A stretch of 64,000 nucleotides of DNA from JAWPMT01 sp965242775. GTDB lineage: Bacteria; Bacteroidota; Bacteroidia; Cytophagales; Cyclobacteriaceae. The stretch lies in contig CBDETI010000024.1 in NCBI GenBank assembly GCA_965242775.1, positions 186,001 to 250,000 of the forward strand. Direction: 5' to 3'. The translations under genes were made by a program, and so were the position numbers. Shown piece by piece: positions 28,099 to 36,419 of this stretch (its first letter is position 1; each line of letters begins with the position of its first letter). The notes below the pieces were generated by a model. That model did no database searches. It saw only the letters and a program-made list of their open reading frames with translations, and was not told where the DNA came from.

Positions 28099-29814
28099 TT
28101 AAAACCAGTAGCTTCTACGGGCGATATTCCACCTTACACCTCCGACAAGAATTGTCGTAGAAGGGTTGGAACGATCTTGCCGATCTTCTTTCCTAAAATT
28201 TGCTTGTACGTCCACAAAGAGATTATGCTTCAGTTGGTAGCTCGCTTGTGCTCCTAAATGCAAGAGATCGGAGGGAATACCCTGACCTTGCCTGTTGTCA
28301 TAATCATTTTCATCGGCCAGGCCACGATTATTCGAATTGATGAGTGGATCACGGCCAATGCTGAACCCGTTGACCGGACCAGAGCCATAATCTGCCAGGA
28401 CCAAGGTGCCCTGCAAAGTCAATCGAGGGATGGGTTGGTAGGAGGCGCTGAGCAACCACTCTGAAAAATTGGCTCCTAGGGGATGCGCCAATGGTTGACG
28501 GTAGTGCGTATAGGATGTGAAGGCTCCATCATGGGAGTAGGTAAATGGACGCGCTCGATTATGTTCCAACTGCCAATTAAAAGTAGGGGCGAGGAAATCA
28601 AAGAACTTAAGACCCAGTTGATAGCCGTATTTATTACCCCACCAGCCAGTATCATTCAAAAGTTCTGATAAGATGAGCTCATCCAACACAAATTGCCCGT
28701 AAAAACGGACTTTGTTCCATAGATCCCAGCTGAAGTCCATCCCCACTATCACATTACCAGCGCTACCATCCTGTTGCTCCAGGGCACCGTAAAAGATAAT
28801 CGGGTTTAGGTATTGCACCTCGAAATTGCTTCCACCTAGCGAATCGGGTCTTCCGTTTAGTACAGATTCGAACAAGCCAATGTGGAAGTCATTCGTGACA
28901 GCAATGTCCAAGTGGTGAAAGGAAAAATATTTTTTCGGATACACTTCAGAGCCCAATGTGCCTTCATCGAAAAAGAACACATCGGCAATCAGCTCAGCAA
29001 AGAGGTTCGTGTATTTGATTCTCCAGACCTCCGTAGTGATTCTTAAATAGGGGTAGGAATTGCCGAAATCGGAGAGGATCATTGAACGCGTGCCATTGCC
29101 AACAAAATGGCGACCAAATCCCATTTGCGCTGATATGTGGGGCGTGAAGGCAAAATCTATATAGCCCTGAGCCCGCAAAAAATCGTATCCGCTTTCGCCG
29201 AAACCCTTCCAAAAGCCCTCCCGAGGAATGACCCCAACCGTGTCCTGTACCGCCTGAACATAACCAGGTAACCTCATTTGATTCTCGTGAATAAATGTGG
29301 AAAATGACACTTTCCGATCTACGGTGCCTCTCAACGTTATCCCTCTGGTGTTCACAAAAAGTGGGCTCCCCAAATCGCGATCATAGCCAAGTCCCAATTC
29401 GCCTACCGGATTGACGTGCAAGTCAAAAGCGGAACTTCTTACTGAAACCAGATCGGTGTGATGTTTGTAAAAATGGCCAAGGAAGGGCTTTTTCGACTTG
29501 CTTGTTAAACTGTCATTGCCATATTCCCTTGATTCCAGCAATACATACGACCGGTTAAAAGCTATCCTGGAATCCAAGCCTTCCTCCCCGCCGGAGAAAG
29601 CCAGCTCATGGCCCTTTTTTCTTGAATAGGGTTTGAAAGAAGTAAAAAACTGCTGACCCGAAACCACTTTCTGCCGTTCGAGATATGCATAGTTGAAAGT
29701 GCCAAGAGGAAAATCAGTGTCCTGTGCCTTTGACAGCAGAGGGTACCAAAAGACCTGAAGGACGAGTAATCGATTGAGTTTGAGTAAAAAGCAGGAAAAA
29801 AAGGATTTAATCAT
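28099..29814 (-). CDS. Outer-membrane beta-barrel protein, Wzi/RemB-like
   Basis: 571 residues with a signal peptide ending near LLSKAQD. The mature sequence is a run of amphipathic strands, with segments such as GELGLGYDRDLGSPLFVNTRG and HISAQMGFGRHFVGNGTRSM, and a C-terminal GGVRWNIARRSYWF. It resembles the Bacteroidota proteins annotated as capsule assembly Wzi family or gliding protein RemB. It is probably an outer-membrane barrel that anchors or handles a surface polysaccharide. It heads the envelope operon and is transcribed divergently from rpmE2. Confidence 0.75.
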   Translation of the reverse strand: MIKSFFSCFLLKLNRLLVLQVFWYPLLSKAQDTDFPLGTFNYAYLERQKVVSGQQFFTSFKPYSRKKGHELAFSGGEEGLDSRIAFNRSYVLLESREYGNDSLTSKSKKPFLGHFYKHHTDLVSVRSSAFDLHVNPVGELGLGYDRDLGSPLFVNTRGITLRGTVDRKVSFSTFIHENQMRLPGYVQAVQDTVGVIPREGFWKGFGESGYDFLRAQGYIDFAFTPHISAQMGFGRHFVGNGTRSMILSDFGNSYPYLRITTEVWRIKYTNLFAELIADVFFFDEGTLGSEVYPKKYFSFHHLDIAVTNDFHIGLFESVLNGRPDSLGGSNFEVQYLNPIIFYGALEQQDGSAGNVIVGMDFSWDLWNKVRFYGQFVLDELILSELLNDTGWWGNKYGYQLGLKFFDFLAPTFNWQLEHNRARPFTYSHDGAFTSYTHYRQPLAHPLGANFSEWLLSASYQPIPRLTLQGTLVLADYGSGPVNGFSIGRDPLINSNNRGLADENDYDNRQGQGIPSDLLHLGAQASYQLKHNLFVDVQANFRKEDRQDRSNPSTTILVGGVRWNIARRSYWF

Positions 29815-29822
29815 TCCGGCAA

Positions 29823-29856
29823 TAAAATTAGACCATTACTTTTCGTTAATCACAAA
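29823..29856 (-). promoter_or_regulatory. Possible promoter for the Wzi-MsbA-gmhA operon
   Basis: On the minus strand, TTTG (29853-29856) and TAATTTTA (29823-29830) are separated by 22 bases, close to the Bacteroidota -33/-7 pattern TTTG and TAnnTTTG with the last G replaced. The start codon at 29814 would follow a very short leader. It overlaps the divergent rpmE2 promoter. Confidence 0.3.
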
Positions 29857-29870
29857 AGCTTCTAAATTTG
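29839..29870 (+). promoter_or_regulatory. Promoter of rpmE2
   Basis: TAAATTTG at 29863-29870 matches the Bacteroidota -7 consensus TAnnTTTG exactly. A TTTTC at 29839-29843 stands about 19 bases upstream in place of the -33 TTTG. The start codon is 63 bases downstream. Confidence 0.55.
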
Positions 29871-29933
29871 CAGTCCTTTTTGAAGCACCTCGGCTGACGG
29901 GTATGGTTTCGGAAGGCAAGAAACAAAAAGACA

Positions 29934-30179
29934 ATGAGAAAAGATATTCATCCGGACTATAGAGAAGTTGTTTTTCTAGATACTTCCAGCGAGTTCAAAT
30001 TTCTTACCAAGTCTACTATCTCCACGAAGGAGACAATCAAGTGGGAAGATGGTAAAGAGTATCCTTTGGTGAAAGTGGAGGTAAGTTCTGCCTCTCATCC
30101 TTTTTACACTGGCAAGAAAATCTTCTTGGATACAGCTGGAAGGGTTGAGAAATTCAACAGGAGATACAAAAAGAAATAA
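29934..30179 (+). CDS. rpmE2: 50S ribosomal protein L31, type B
   Basis: 81-residue ribosomal protein. It opens with the conserved MRKDIHPDYREVVF, continues with SASHPFYTGK and ends with GRVEKFNRRYKKK. It has no cysteines, so it is the zinc-independent C-minus (type B) form; in bacteria with both forms this one replaces the zinc form when zinc is short. It stands alone between its own promoter and a terminator. Confidence 0.97.
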   Translation: MRKDIHPDYREVVFLDTSSEFKFLTKSTISTKETIKWEDGKEYPLVKVEVSSASHPFYTGKKIFLDTAGRVEKFNRRYKKK

Positions 30180-30204
30180 ATTAACGATCTATCACATATA
30201 AGAA

Positions 30205-30239
30205 AGTCTTCGGTCCCGCTGAAGACTTTTTTTATTTTT
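30205..30239 (+). terminator. Rho-independent terminator of rpmE2
   Basis: A seven-base-pair stem AGTCTTC (30205-30211) / GAAGACT (30221-30227) with a G-T and a G-C closing pair inside is followed by TTTTTTATTTTT. It begins 25 bases after the rpmE2 stop and ends just before the next start codon at 30245. Confidence 0.88.
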
Positions 30240-30244
30240 GACCC

Positions 30245-31426
30245 ATGCAAATCGCATTGATAGACTTGCCAGAGGACCGGGCAAATCTTCTTCCTCTCAC
30301 GTACTTAAAACCTATTGGTGAACTCCGGATCGGTATCCTCAAGATCCGGGAGAAATGGGAGCAATATTTTGGTCAATCGGTGGATCAAATTACTGAGGAC
30401 TATCTGCAGGAAAAGTTCGTTCCACCCTCAGGCGGGGGTCTCTTGATCAACAGTACGATACTTCCCAACCAAGCGCTTGTTCGGGCCCTTCGCGACTTGG
30501 AACAAGGGGCACAGCTGATGCAAGATGGGAAATGGATTGGAGCGCATATAGCGAAATTTGGTGATAGCGTAGATGATCTTCCCATTCGATCTTTTGAAGC
30601 TTCACTTGAGCAAGTACTTTTCCCCTGGGACTTTTTTCGCCAAAATGGCCAACAAATCCGACGGGATTTCGATCTGCTCACCTCCTCAAGAACTTCACAG
30701 CCATTAGATGATCACCACACCAGGACCTATGGAGATAATATCTTTTTGGAGCAAGGTGCGACGGTCAAGGCGGCTATTCTAAACGCTGAAAACGGGCCAA
30801 TTTATCTGGGCAAAGACTCGGTTGTGAATGAAGGTGCAATCATTCGCGGCCCTTTTGCACTTTGTGAAGGCGCTCAAGTGAGCATGGGCGGTAAGGTACG
30901 AGGTGATGCCACCATCGGCCCATTTTCGAAGGTGGGCGGAGAATACTCTAACTCCATCATCATGGGTTACAGCAACAAAGCCCACGATGGCTACCTGGGT
31001 AATGCCGTGATCGGTGAATGGTGCAATATTGGAGCGGCTACAGACAGCTCCAACCTAAAAAACAACTATAAAAACATCCAGGTTTGGAGTCACGCGTCCG
31101 GGAGATATGAAGATACGGGCCTTCAATTCTGCGGGCTGATCATGGCTGATCATTCGCGGTGTAGCATCAATACGATGTTTAATACGGGCACGGTTGTAGG
31201 AGTGAGTGCAAGTTTATTTGGCGTTGACTTCCACAAAAAATTCGTGCCTTCCTTCAGCTGGGGAGGGAGGCAAAAATACAGCACCTATATACCCGCCAAG
31301 GCCTTTGAAACCATGCAGCTAGTCATGGAGCGACGTGGCCAGGAACTGAAGCAAGTAGACAAGGATATTTTGGAAGAGGTGTTTCGTCGCAGCGCACCAT
31401 TTCGAACCTGGGAAAAACGCACATAG
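30245..31426 (+). CDS. GlmU-like putative sugar nucleotidyltransferase with left-handed beta-helix
   Basis: 393 residues annotated in Bacteroidota as GlmU family. The N-terminal half is a divergent nucleotidyltransferase-like domain, without the usual GxGTRM signature. The C-terminal half (about 160-340) has hexapeptide repeats (AAILNAENGPIYLGKDSVVNEGAII, split here as consecutive rungs) and the KNNYKNIQVW segment. The missing nucleotide-binding signature makes true pyrophosphorylase activity uncertain; it may bind or modify a sugar nucleotide for the envelope. It leads a plus-strand run that continues with holB three bases later. Confidence 0.8.
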   Translation: MQIALIDLPEDRANLLPLTYLKPIGELRIGILKIREKWEQYFGQSVDQITEDYLQEKFVPPSGGGLLINSTILPNQALVRALRDLEQGAQLMQDGKWIGAHIAKFGDSVDDLPIRSFEASLEQVLFPWDFFRQNGQQIRRDFDLLTSSRTSQPLDDHHTRTYGDNIFLEQGATVKAAILNAENGPIYLGKDSVVNEGAIIRGPFALCEGAQVSMGGKVRGDATIGPFSKVGGEYSNSIIMGYSNKAHDGYLGNAVIGEWCNIGAATDSSNLKNNYKNIQVWSHASGRYEDTGLQFCGLIMADHSRCSINTMFNTGTVVGVSASLFGVDFHKKFVPSFSWGGRQKYSTYIPAKAFETMQLVMERRGQELKQVDKDILEEVFRRSAPFRTWEKRT

Positions 31427-31429
31427 CTT

Positions 31430-32545
31430 ATGCTTTTTTCGGATATACCAGGACACGAAGACATTAAGAAGACCTTATACAAATCTTTGGAGAGGAACGC
31501 CATCGCTCACGCCCAACTCTTCCACGGCAACGAAGGAGGCGGTGCCTTGGCACTAGCGTTGGCATATACACGTTTCATTCTGTGCGAAAACAGATCTCCT
31601 GAGGATGCATGTAATACCTGCGCTTCCTGTCAAAAAATGGATAAGCACATCCACCCGGATGTCCACTACTTTTTCCCTAAGTCCTCGGCGAAAAACGATG
31701 CTGCCACGCAGGGAGCTCTTCTCAAGCGCTGGAGGGAATTTCTCCAGAGCCATCCGTATGGCAATCTTGAACGTTGGCAACAATTTGCCGAGATCAATGA
31801 CAAGGCCGTTCAAATCCACAAGGAGGAAGCCAAAAATATCATTAAAACCGTGAGTCTGAAGTCTTTTGAGGGTAAACACAAAATACTCCTCATCTGGTAT
31901 CCTGAGACGATGAATATAGCGGCTTCCAACGCAATTCTGAAAGTGCTGGAGGAACCACCGGAAAAAACGATCTATTTGCTGGTTAGCTATGGATTGGAAG
32001 ACATTATCACCACGATTACCTCCAGAACACAGCTTGTCGCAGTGCCCCCTTTCAACGAGGCGCAGGTCGCGGGCTACCTCCAACAAAAGGGGATCGACGC
32101 AACTGAGGCGGCAAAAGTGAGCCGAATTTCAGAAGGCAGCTTAGTGAAGGCTGAGGCGCTCCTGGAGCATGGTCAGGAACTGGCTTATGGAGACTTTCAG
32201 GCGTGGATGAGATCTTGTCTTCGAGCAGATTTTCAGGATCTCGCCACACGAAGTGAGCAGTTTTCACAATCAGGCAAGGGAAATCAGTTCAGCCAATTAA
32301 AGTTTGCCCTGAATATTCTCAGAGAGTCTATCGTAAGCCTATGTGACACTACAGAACTCAATCACACCATGGGGGAAGAGTTGAATTTTATTAAGAAGTT
32401 TGGGCAGGCTGCCAAGCTATCAGCATTGGAAGCCATGTACGAAAAGCTCAACGAGGCGGTATATCACTTGGAAAGGAACGCGAATCCCAGAATTACCCAC
32501 CTAAGCCTCTCAATAGATTTTGTCAGATTATTAAATGCGAGATAG
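31430..32545 (+). CDS. holB: DNA polymerase III subunit delta'
   Basis: 371-residue clamp-loader subunit of the AAA+ family, part of the replisome. Visible features are the opening FSDIPGHEDIKKTLYKSL, a zinc-binding cysteine set (CENR, then CNTCASCQKMDKHIHPD), and ILKVLEEPPEKTIYLLV followed by a sensor region ITSRTQLVAVPP. The P-loop is degenerate (HGNEGGGALA), as expected for delta', which does not hydrolyse ATP. It overlaps hemC by 11 bases. Confidence 0.88.
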   Translation: MLFSDIPGHEDIKKTLYKSLERNAIAHAQLFHGNEGGGALALALAYTRFILCENRSPEDACNTCASCQKMDKHIHPDVHYFFPKSSAKNDAATQGALLKRWREFLQSHPYGNLERWQQFAEINDKAVQIHKEEAKNIIKTVSLKSFEGKHKILLIWYPETMNIAASNAILKVLEEPPEKTIYLLVSYGLEDIITTITSRTQLVAVPPFNEAQVAGYLQQKGIDATEAAKVSRISEGSLVKAEALLEHGQELAYGDFQAWMRSCLRADFQDLATRSEQFSQSGKGNQFSQLKFALNILRESIVSLCDTTELNHTMGEELNFIKKFGQAAKLSALEAMYEKLNEAVYHLERNANPRITHLSLSIDFVRLLNAR

Positions 32546-33464
32546 TCCAGTGAAAGTTCGAATAGGTACCAGAAAAAGCAAACTCGCACTTTGGCAGGCC
32601 AATCATGTAGGCACATTGTTGGAACGTCGTGGGATGACCATCGAAATAGCTCCCATCGAAACTAAAGGCGACAAGCTGCTCCATACAACCATTTCGAAAA
32701 TTGGTAGCAAAGGTGTTTTCACTGAAGAACTGGAAGCGCTTCTGACCAGCGGGGCTATTGATATAGCCGTACACAGCGCCAAAGACCTGCAATCAAGCCT
32801 CGCCCATTCCCTGGGAATTATCGCATTTACGGCCCGTGAAAAGTCGCATGATGTCCTAGTGAGTGACCAGGAGATTGACCTGCAAGACCCTAACTTGATT
32901 GTGGGCACTTCCTCCACCCGAAGGGTTGCTATGTTTCGGCGTTTGTACCCAAACATTCAACTAGTTGATATGCGGGGAAACCTCCAAACACGAATTGAAA
33001 AAATGCGTAAAGGAGATTGCCATGCCCTCGCTTTGGCTTATGCCGGCGTACACAGAATGGGTTACGGCCATTTGATTAAGAAAAACTTGGAAACACCGGA
33101 CTACCTGCCAGCGGTAGGTCAGGGTTGCCTGGCTATAGAGGCCCACAATTCCTTGGACCCACTGCTACGAGATCAAATCAGGGAGGCATTGAATGACATG
33201 GAAACAGAGAGATGCCTGCTGACAGAGCGGGCCTTCCTGAGAGAAATGGATGGTGGATGTAGTATTCCGGTATTTGGGCTTGCTGCTACCAACGCGGACC
33301 ATACGGTGACAATTCGAGGTGGTATTGTCAGTCTGGATGGAAATAGGTTTATATTGGACGAGCAAACAGGTAATAGCCCCGTGGAATTAGGAACGAAGTT
33401 GGCTAATGCCGTCTTGGCCCAGGGAGGCGAAGAAATATTAGAAGAAATAAAAAACAAGCTATGA
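32535..33464 (+). CDS. hemC: Hydroxymethylbilane synthase (porphobilinogen deaminase)
   Basis: Polymerises four porphobilinogens to hydroxymethylbilane in cytosolic heme synthesis. The 309 residues contain the opening RIGTRKSKLALWQA, the HSAKDLQS motif with the catalytic Asp region, VGTSSTRRVA, and the dipyrromethane cofactor cysteine in MDGGCSIPV. It is full length. It overlaps holB by 11 bases and the first cyclophilin by four, so it is embedded in an operon with no other heme gene. Confidence 0.96.
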   Translation: MRDSPVKVRIGTRKSKLALWQANHVGTLLERRGMTIEIAPIETKGDKLLHTTISKIGSKGVFTEELEALLTSGAIDIAVHSAKDLQSSLAHSLGIIAFTAREKSHDVLVSDQEIDLQDPNLIVGTSSTRRVAMFRRLYPNIQLVDMRGNLQTRIEKMRKGDCHALALAYAGVHRMGYGHLIKKNLETPDYLPAVGQGCLAIEAHNSLDPLLRDQIREALNDMETERCLLTERAFLREMDGGCSIPVFGLAATNADHTVTIRGGIVSLDGNRFILDEQTGNSPVELGTKLANAVLAQGGEEILEEIKNKL

Positions 33465-34321
33465 ATAATAAGACGTGGTTACGCAATCTCCTTTTCATTG
33501 CAATATTGATTGCTACCGCCTGTGGACCATCGGAAGACGGATCGACGGACTATTTAGTGACAATTGAAACTCCAATGGGAGACATGAAGGCTATCTTATA
33601 TGAAGAAACCCCTCTTCATAAAGCCAATTTCATACAACTTGCCAAGGAAGGAAAATATGACAATACAATTTGGCACCGGGTTATTCAAGGATTCATGATC
33701 CAGGGAGGTGACGTGTATGGTGGTAACCAGGAGCCAGAAGGAGGTCGAATACCAGCGGAGATTAAACCAGGTATCTACCATGTCCGAGGGGCCCTCGCTG
33801 CGGCACGCCAAAGCGACGAAATCAATCCGGAAAGAAAATCGTCCTCCTGCCAATTCTACGTGGTACAGGGAGAGCCTTATGAGAAACTAATAACTGATTT
33901 AGGCCTCCTCAACGCGAAATTTGGGGAAATGTTAAGCAAAGACCCACAAAAACATAAGGAGCTTATTGAAGGCTATCAGGAAGCAATTACCAACGGCGGA
34001 CAGAGAGGGGCCATTGATTTTATTTATGGCCAAAAGGAACTTTGTTCCACGGAAACAGGCACCGATTTCGAAAAGTTGCTTGGAGGTGAGAAAGATGATA
34101 TTTACAAGAAGGCAGGAGGTGGAACCACATTCCTTGATGGTAACTACACGGTGTTTGGAATGGTCGTAGAGGGCCTTGATGTCATTGATAAAATTGCCGC
34201 GGTTACGACAGGGCCAGGCGACAAGCCCCTGGATGATATTACGATGGAAATCTCTGTGAAATCAGTCTCTAAATCTGAGATCACAGAGAAATACGGCTAC
34301 CAATACCCTGTTGTACAATGA
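33461..34321 (+). CDS. Cyclophilin-type peptidyl-prolyl isomerase, lipoprotein
   Basis: 286-residue periplasmic folding catalyst anchored as a lipoprotein (lipobox ending at Cys21, LIATAC). Cyclophilin motifs are HRVIQGFMIQGGD, ALAAARQSDEINPERKSSSCQFYVVQG and the C-terminal YTVFGMVVEGLDVIDKIA. A stretch of about 85 residues, richer in helix formers, is inserted between the QFYVVQG strand and the closing GGGTTFLDG segment, making it longer than a minimal cyclophilin of about 165. It is paired with a paralogue four bases into its 3' end. Confidence 0.9.
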   Translation: MNNKTWLRNLLFIAILIATACGPSEDGSTDYLVTIETPMGDMKAILYEETPLHKANFIQLAKEGKYDNTIWHRVIQGFMIQGGDVYGGNQEPEGGRIPAEIKPGIYHVRGALAAARQSDEINPERKSSSCQFYVVQGEPYEKLITDLGLLNAKFGEMLSKDPQKHKELIEGYQEAITNGGQRGAIDFIYGQKELCSTETGTDFEKLLGGEKDDIYKKAGGGTTFLDGNYTVFGMVVEGLDVIDKIAAVTTGPGDKPLDDITMEISVKSVSKSEITEKYGYQYPVVQ

Positions 34322-35184
34322 AAACTATAAGGCAGTGTTTTTTGCTGCTGGCCTTGTTGATCACCGCTACCGCCATCGCCAAGCCAAAGCCCAAGAAAAA
34401 AGATGATCTGGTCGTAATTCACACCGAATTTGGTGATATGACCGTGTTGCTGTATGAGGAAACACCTCTTCACAAAGAAAATTTTTTGCGTCTGGCCAAA
34501 GCCGGTCTTTATGATTCGGTCATCTGGCACCGAATCATCGAAGACTTTATGGTTCAGGGAGGGGATGTGACCAAGAAGGAAGCTTCCAGGAACTATGAGC
34601 TAGAGCAAATCCCGGCAGAATTTGTTGAGAAGTTTCATCACAAGAAAGGGGCACTCGCCGCAGCGCGGACGGGAGATTCCGTAAATCCGGAGAAAAAATC
34701 TTCTTCCTGTCAGTTTTATATCGTTCAAGGTAAAACCTATACCGAGCAAGAACTGACCATCGATGACTTCAAAATGCAAGAAGGGCTAGGCAAGCTATTC
34801 ACCAATGCCAAGTATGACTCTATTCGGCAGAATTGCATGCGAATTGCGCAGACAGCTGGCACTGATAGCCTCAAGAGCTATGCCGCCACACTCAAGGATC
34901 TGATCAAGGATGAAACTGGAGTCGATGTGGTGAAAGAGATGAGCAGTGACAGAGTGGCGTCCTATAGCTCGATAGGAGGAACACCACATCTTGACGATAG
35001 CTATACGGTATTTGGTGAGGTTGTTGACGGAATTGAAGTAATTGATAAGCTGGCGGCTGTAGCCACCGGCCCGCGTGACAAACCGACGCAAGATACCATT
35101 ATGACTATGGAGCTCGTCACACTTAAAACCAAAAATATTACCAAACAATACGGGTATATCTATCCTCCAGTCACAAAAAAATGA
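34318..35184 (+). CDS. Second cyclophilin-type peptidyl-prolyl isomerase, secreted
   Basis: 288-residue paralogue of the preceding gene with a cleavable signal peptide (ending TAIA) instead of a lipobox, then a lysine-rich start. It has the same motifs (HRIIEDFMVQGGD, KKSSSCQFYIVQGKTY, YTVFGEVVDGIEVIDKLA) and the same long central insertion, showing tandem duplication. One copy would be membrane-anchored and the other soluble in the periplasm. It overlaps the preceding gene and the RmlD-like gene by four bases each. Confidence 0.9.
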   Translation: MKTIRQCFLLLALLITATAIAKPKPKKKDDLVVIHTEFGDMTVLLYEETPLHKENFLRLAKAGLYDSVIWHRIIEDFMVQGGDVTKKEASRNYELEQIPAEFVEKFHHKKGALAAARTGDSVNPEKKSSSCQFYIVQGKTYTEQELTIDDFKMQEGLGKLFTNAKYDSIRQNCMRIAQTAGTDSLKSYAATLKDLIKDETGVDVVKEMSSDRVASYSSIGGTPHLDDSYTVFGEVVDGIEVIDKLAAVATGPRDKPTQDTIMTMELVTLKTKNITKQYGYIYPPVTKK

Positions 35185-36089
35185 AGGTTTTAGTCACCGG
35201 AGCAAACGGCCTACTTGGCCAAAAACTGGTACCTCTTTTGGTCGAGAAAGGCTTGGAGGTAGTAGCTACAGGGCGGGGGGAAAACCGCAATCCCTCCTCA
35301 GGGTTCAAATACCGATCCTTAGATGTAACCAACGAAGCAGAGGTGATGACTGCCCTTAAGGCAGAACAGCCAGAAGCTATCATTCACACAGCGGCCATGA
35401 CGAATGTGGACCAATGCGAATCTGATCGGGAGAACTGCTGGAAACAGAATGTGAATGCGGTTCAATATCTTGCGCGCGCGGCATCGGCATTGGGCGCTTT
35501 TCTGCTTCACATTTCCACTGATTTCATTTTCGATGGAGAAGCTGGGCCCTACGACGAAAAAGCCGAGCCTAATCCCATCTCCTACTATGGCGAGAGCAAA
35601 TTGGCGTCGGAGAAAATCCTCATGGAAAGTAACATTGACTGGGCAATTGCTCGCACTGTTTTGGTTTACGGGATTGTTGCCGATATGAGCCGCTCAAATA
35701 TTATCCTCTGGGTGAAAAAGAGCTTGGAAGAAAGGAAAGAAATCAAAGTGGTTAACGACCAATTGCGGAGCCCTACTTTGGCCGAGGACCTGGCAATGGG
35801 CTGCTATCTCATTGTAGCAAAAAAAGCGAAAGGCGTATTTAATATATCAGGCAAAGACTTGCTCACACCATTTAACATGGCTACCATGACTGCCCAATAT
35901 TTCGGGTTGCAGACAGAGACCATGCAGCAAGCTGATGGAAGTATTTTCCAGCAGCCCGCAAAACGACCCCCCAAGACCGGGCTGCTCATAGACAAAGCCA
36001 GGGAAGAGATCGGGTATGAGCCCCATAGTTTTGAAGAAGGCATTGCTATTGTCAGTGACCAAGTAAAAAAGGCCGAATCCAACTCATAA
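35181..36089 (+). CDS. NAD(P)-dependent SDR, RmlD-like (dTDP-4-dehydrorhamnose reductase family)
   Basis: 302-residue Rossmann-fold reductase or epimerase. It has the nucleotide-binding TGANGLLGQKL at the N-terminus, the HISTDFIFDGEAGPYDE motif, the catalytic YYGESK (Tyr and Lys) and a C-terminal sugar-binding-like part. It is closest to RmlD, which makes dTDP-L-rhamnose, but no rmlABC is nearby, so the substrate is uncertain. It overlaps the second cyclophilin by four bases. speD starts 30 bases downstream. Confidence 0.85.
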   Translation: MKVLVTGANGLLGQKLVPLLVEKGLEVVATGRGENRNPSSGFKYRSLDVTNEAEVMTALKAEQPEAIIHTAAMTNVDQCESDRENCWKQNVNAVQYLARAASALGAFLLHISTDFIFDGEAGPYDEKAEPNPISYYGESKLASEKILMESNIDWAIARTVLVYGIVADMSRSNIILWVKKSLEERKEIKVVNDQLRSPTLAEDLAMGCYLIVAKKAKGVFNISGKDLLTPFNMATMTAQYFGLQTETMQQADGSIFQQPAKRPPKTGLLIDKAREEIGYEPHSFEEGIAIVSDQVKKAESNS

Positions 36090-36119
36090 CAAGTAGGTCG
36101 AATTCCGTACAAGTAGCTA

Positions 36120-36419
36120 ATGGAAGCGAAAATTGATAATTTCAGTTCATGGGTTCACCAGACAGACAAACACATCCTCCGCGACGAATTGGCGGACCTC
36201 ATAACGTCATCGGGCTTCACCATTCTCAATTTCATCGAACACCAATTTGAGCCGCAAGGGTACACAGCCTTATGGTTACTCGCTGAGAGTCACTGTGCGC
36301 TTCACACATTCCCAGAACAAGGCAAATCCTATGTAGAGCTAAGTAGCTGCAATAGCGATCTTTTTGTGAACTTTATTGTGGCGTTCAATGATTTTCAAAA
36401 GAAATATCCCCCTGCGTAG
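36120..36419 (+). CDS. speD: S-adenosylmethionine decarboxylase proenzyme
   Basis: Pyruvoyl enzyme that produces decarboxylated AdoMet, the aminopropyl donor for spermidine. At 99 residues it is short (family usually 115-135) but the key residues are all present with correct spacing. The self-cleavage site is Glu56/Ser57 in LLAESH, with His62 and Cys77 matching Ser63, His68 and Cys83 of the Thermotoga enzyme. FEPQGYTALWLLAESH and LHTFPEQG are classic. It starts a polyamine-related block and overlaps the next gene by 32 bases, which implies coupled translation. Confidence 0.9.
   Translation: MEAKIDNFSSWVHQTDKHILRDELADLITSSGFTILNFIEHQFEPQGYTALWLLAESHCALHTFPEQGKSYVELSSCNSDLFVNFIVAFNDFQKKYPPA

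Noticed and set aside
31553..32086. 177-codon open frame antisense to holB
   Set aside because: The holB motifs are clear on the plus strand and the antisense translation looks random.
36090..36119. Direct repeat ACAAGTAG in the gap before speD
   Set aside because: Eight bases repeated once is too little to call a site.
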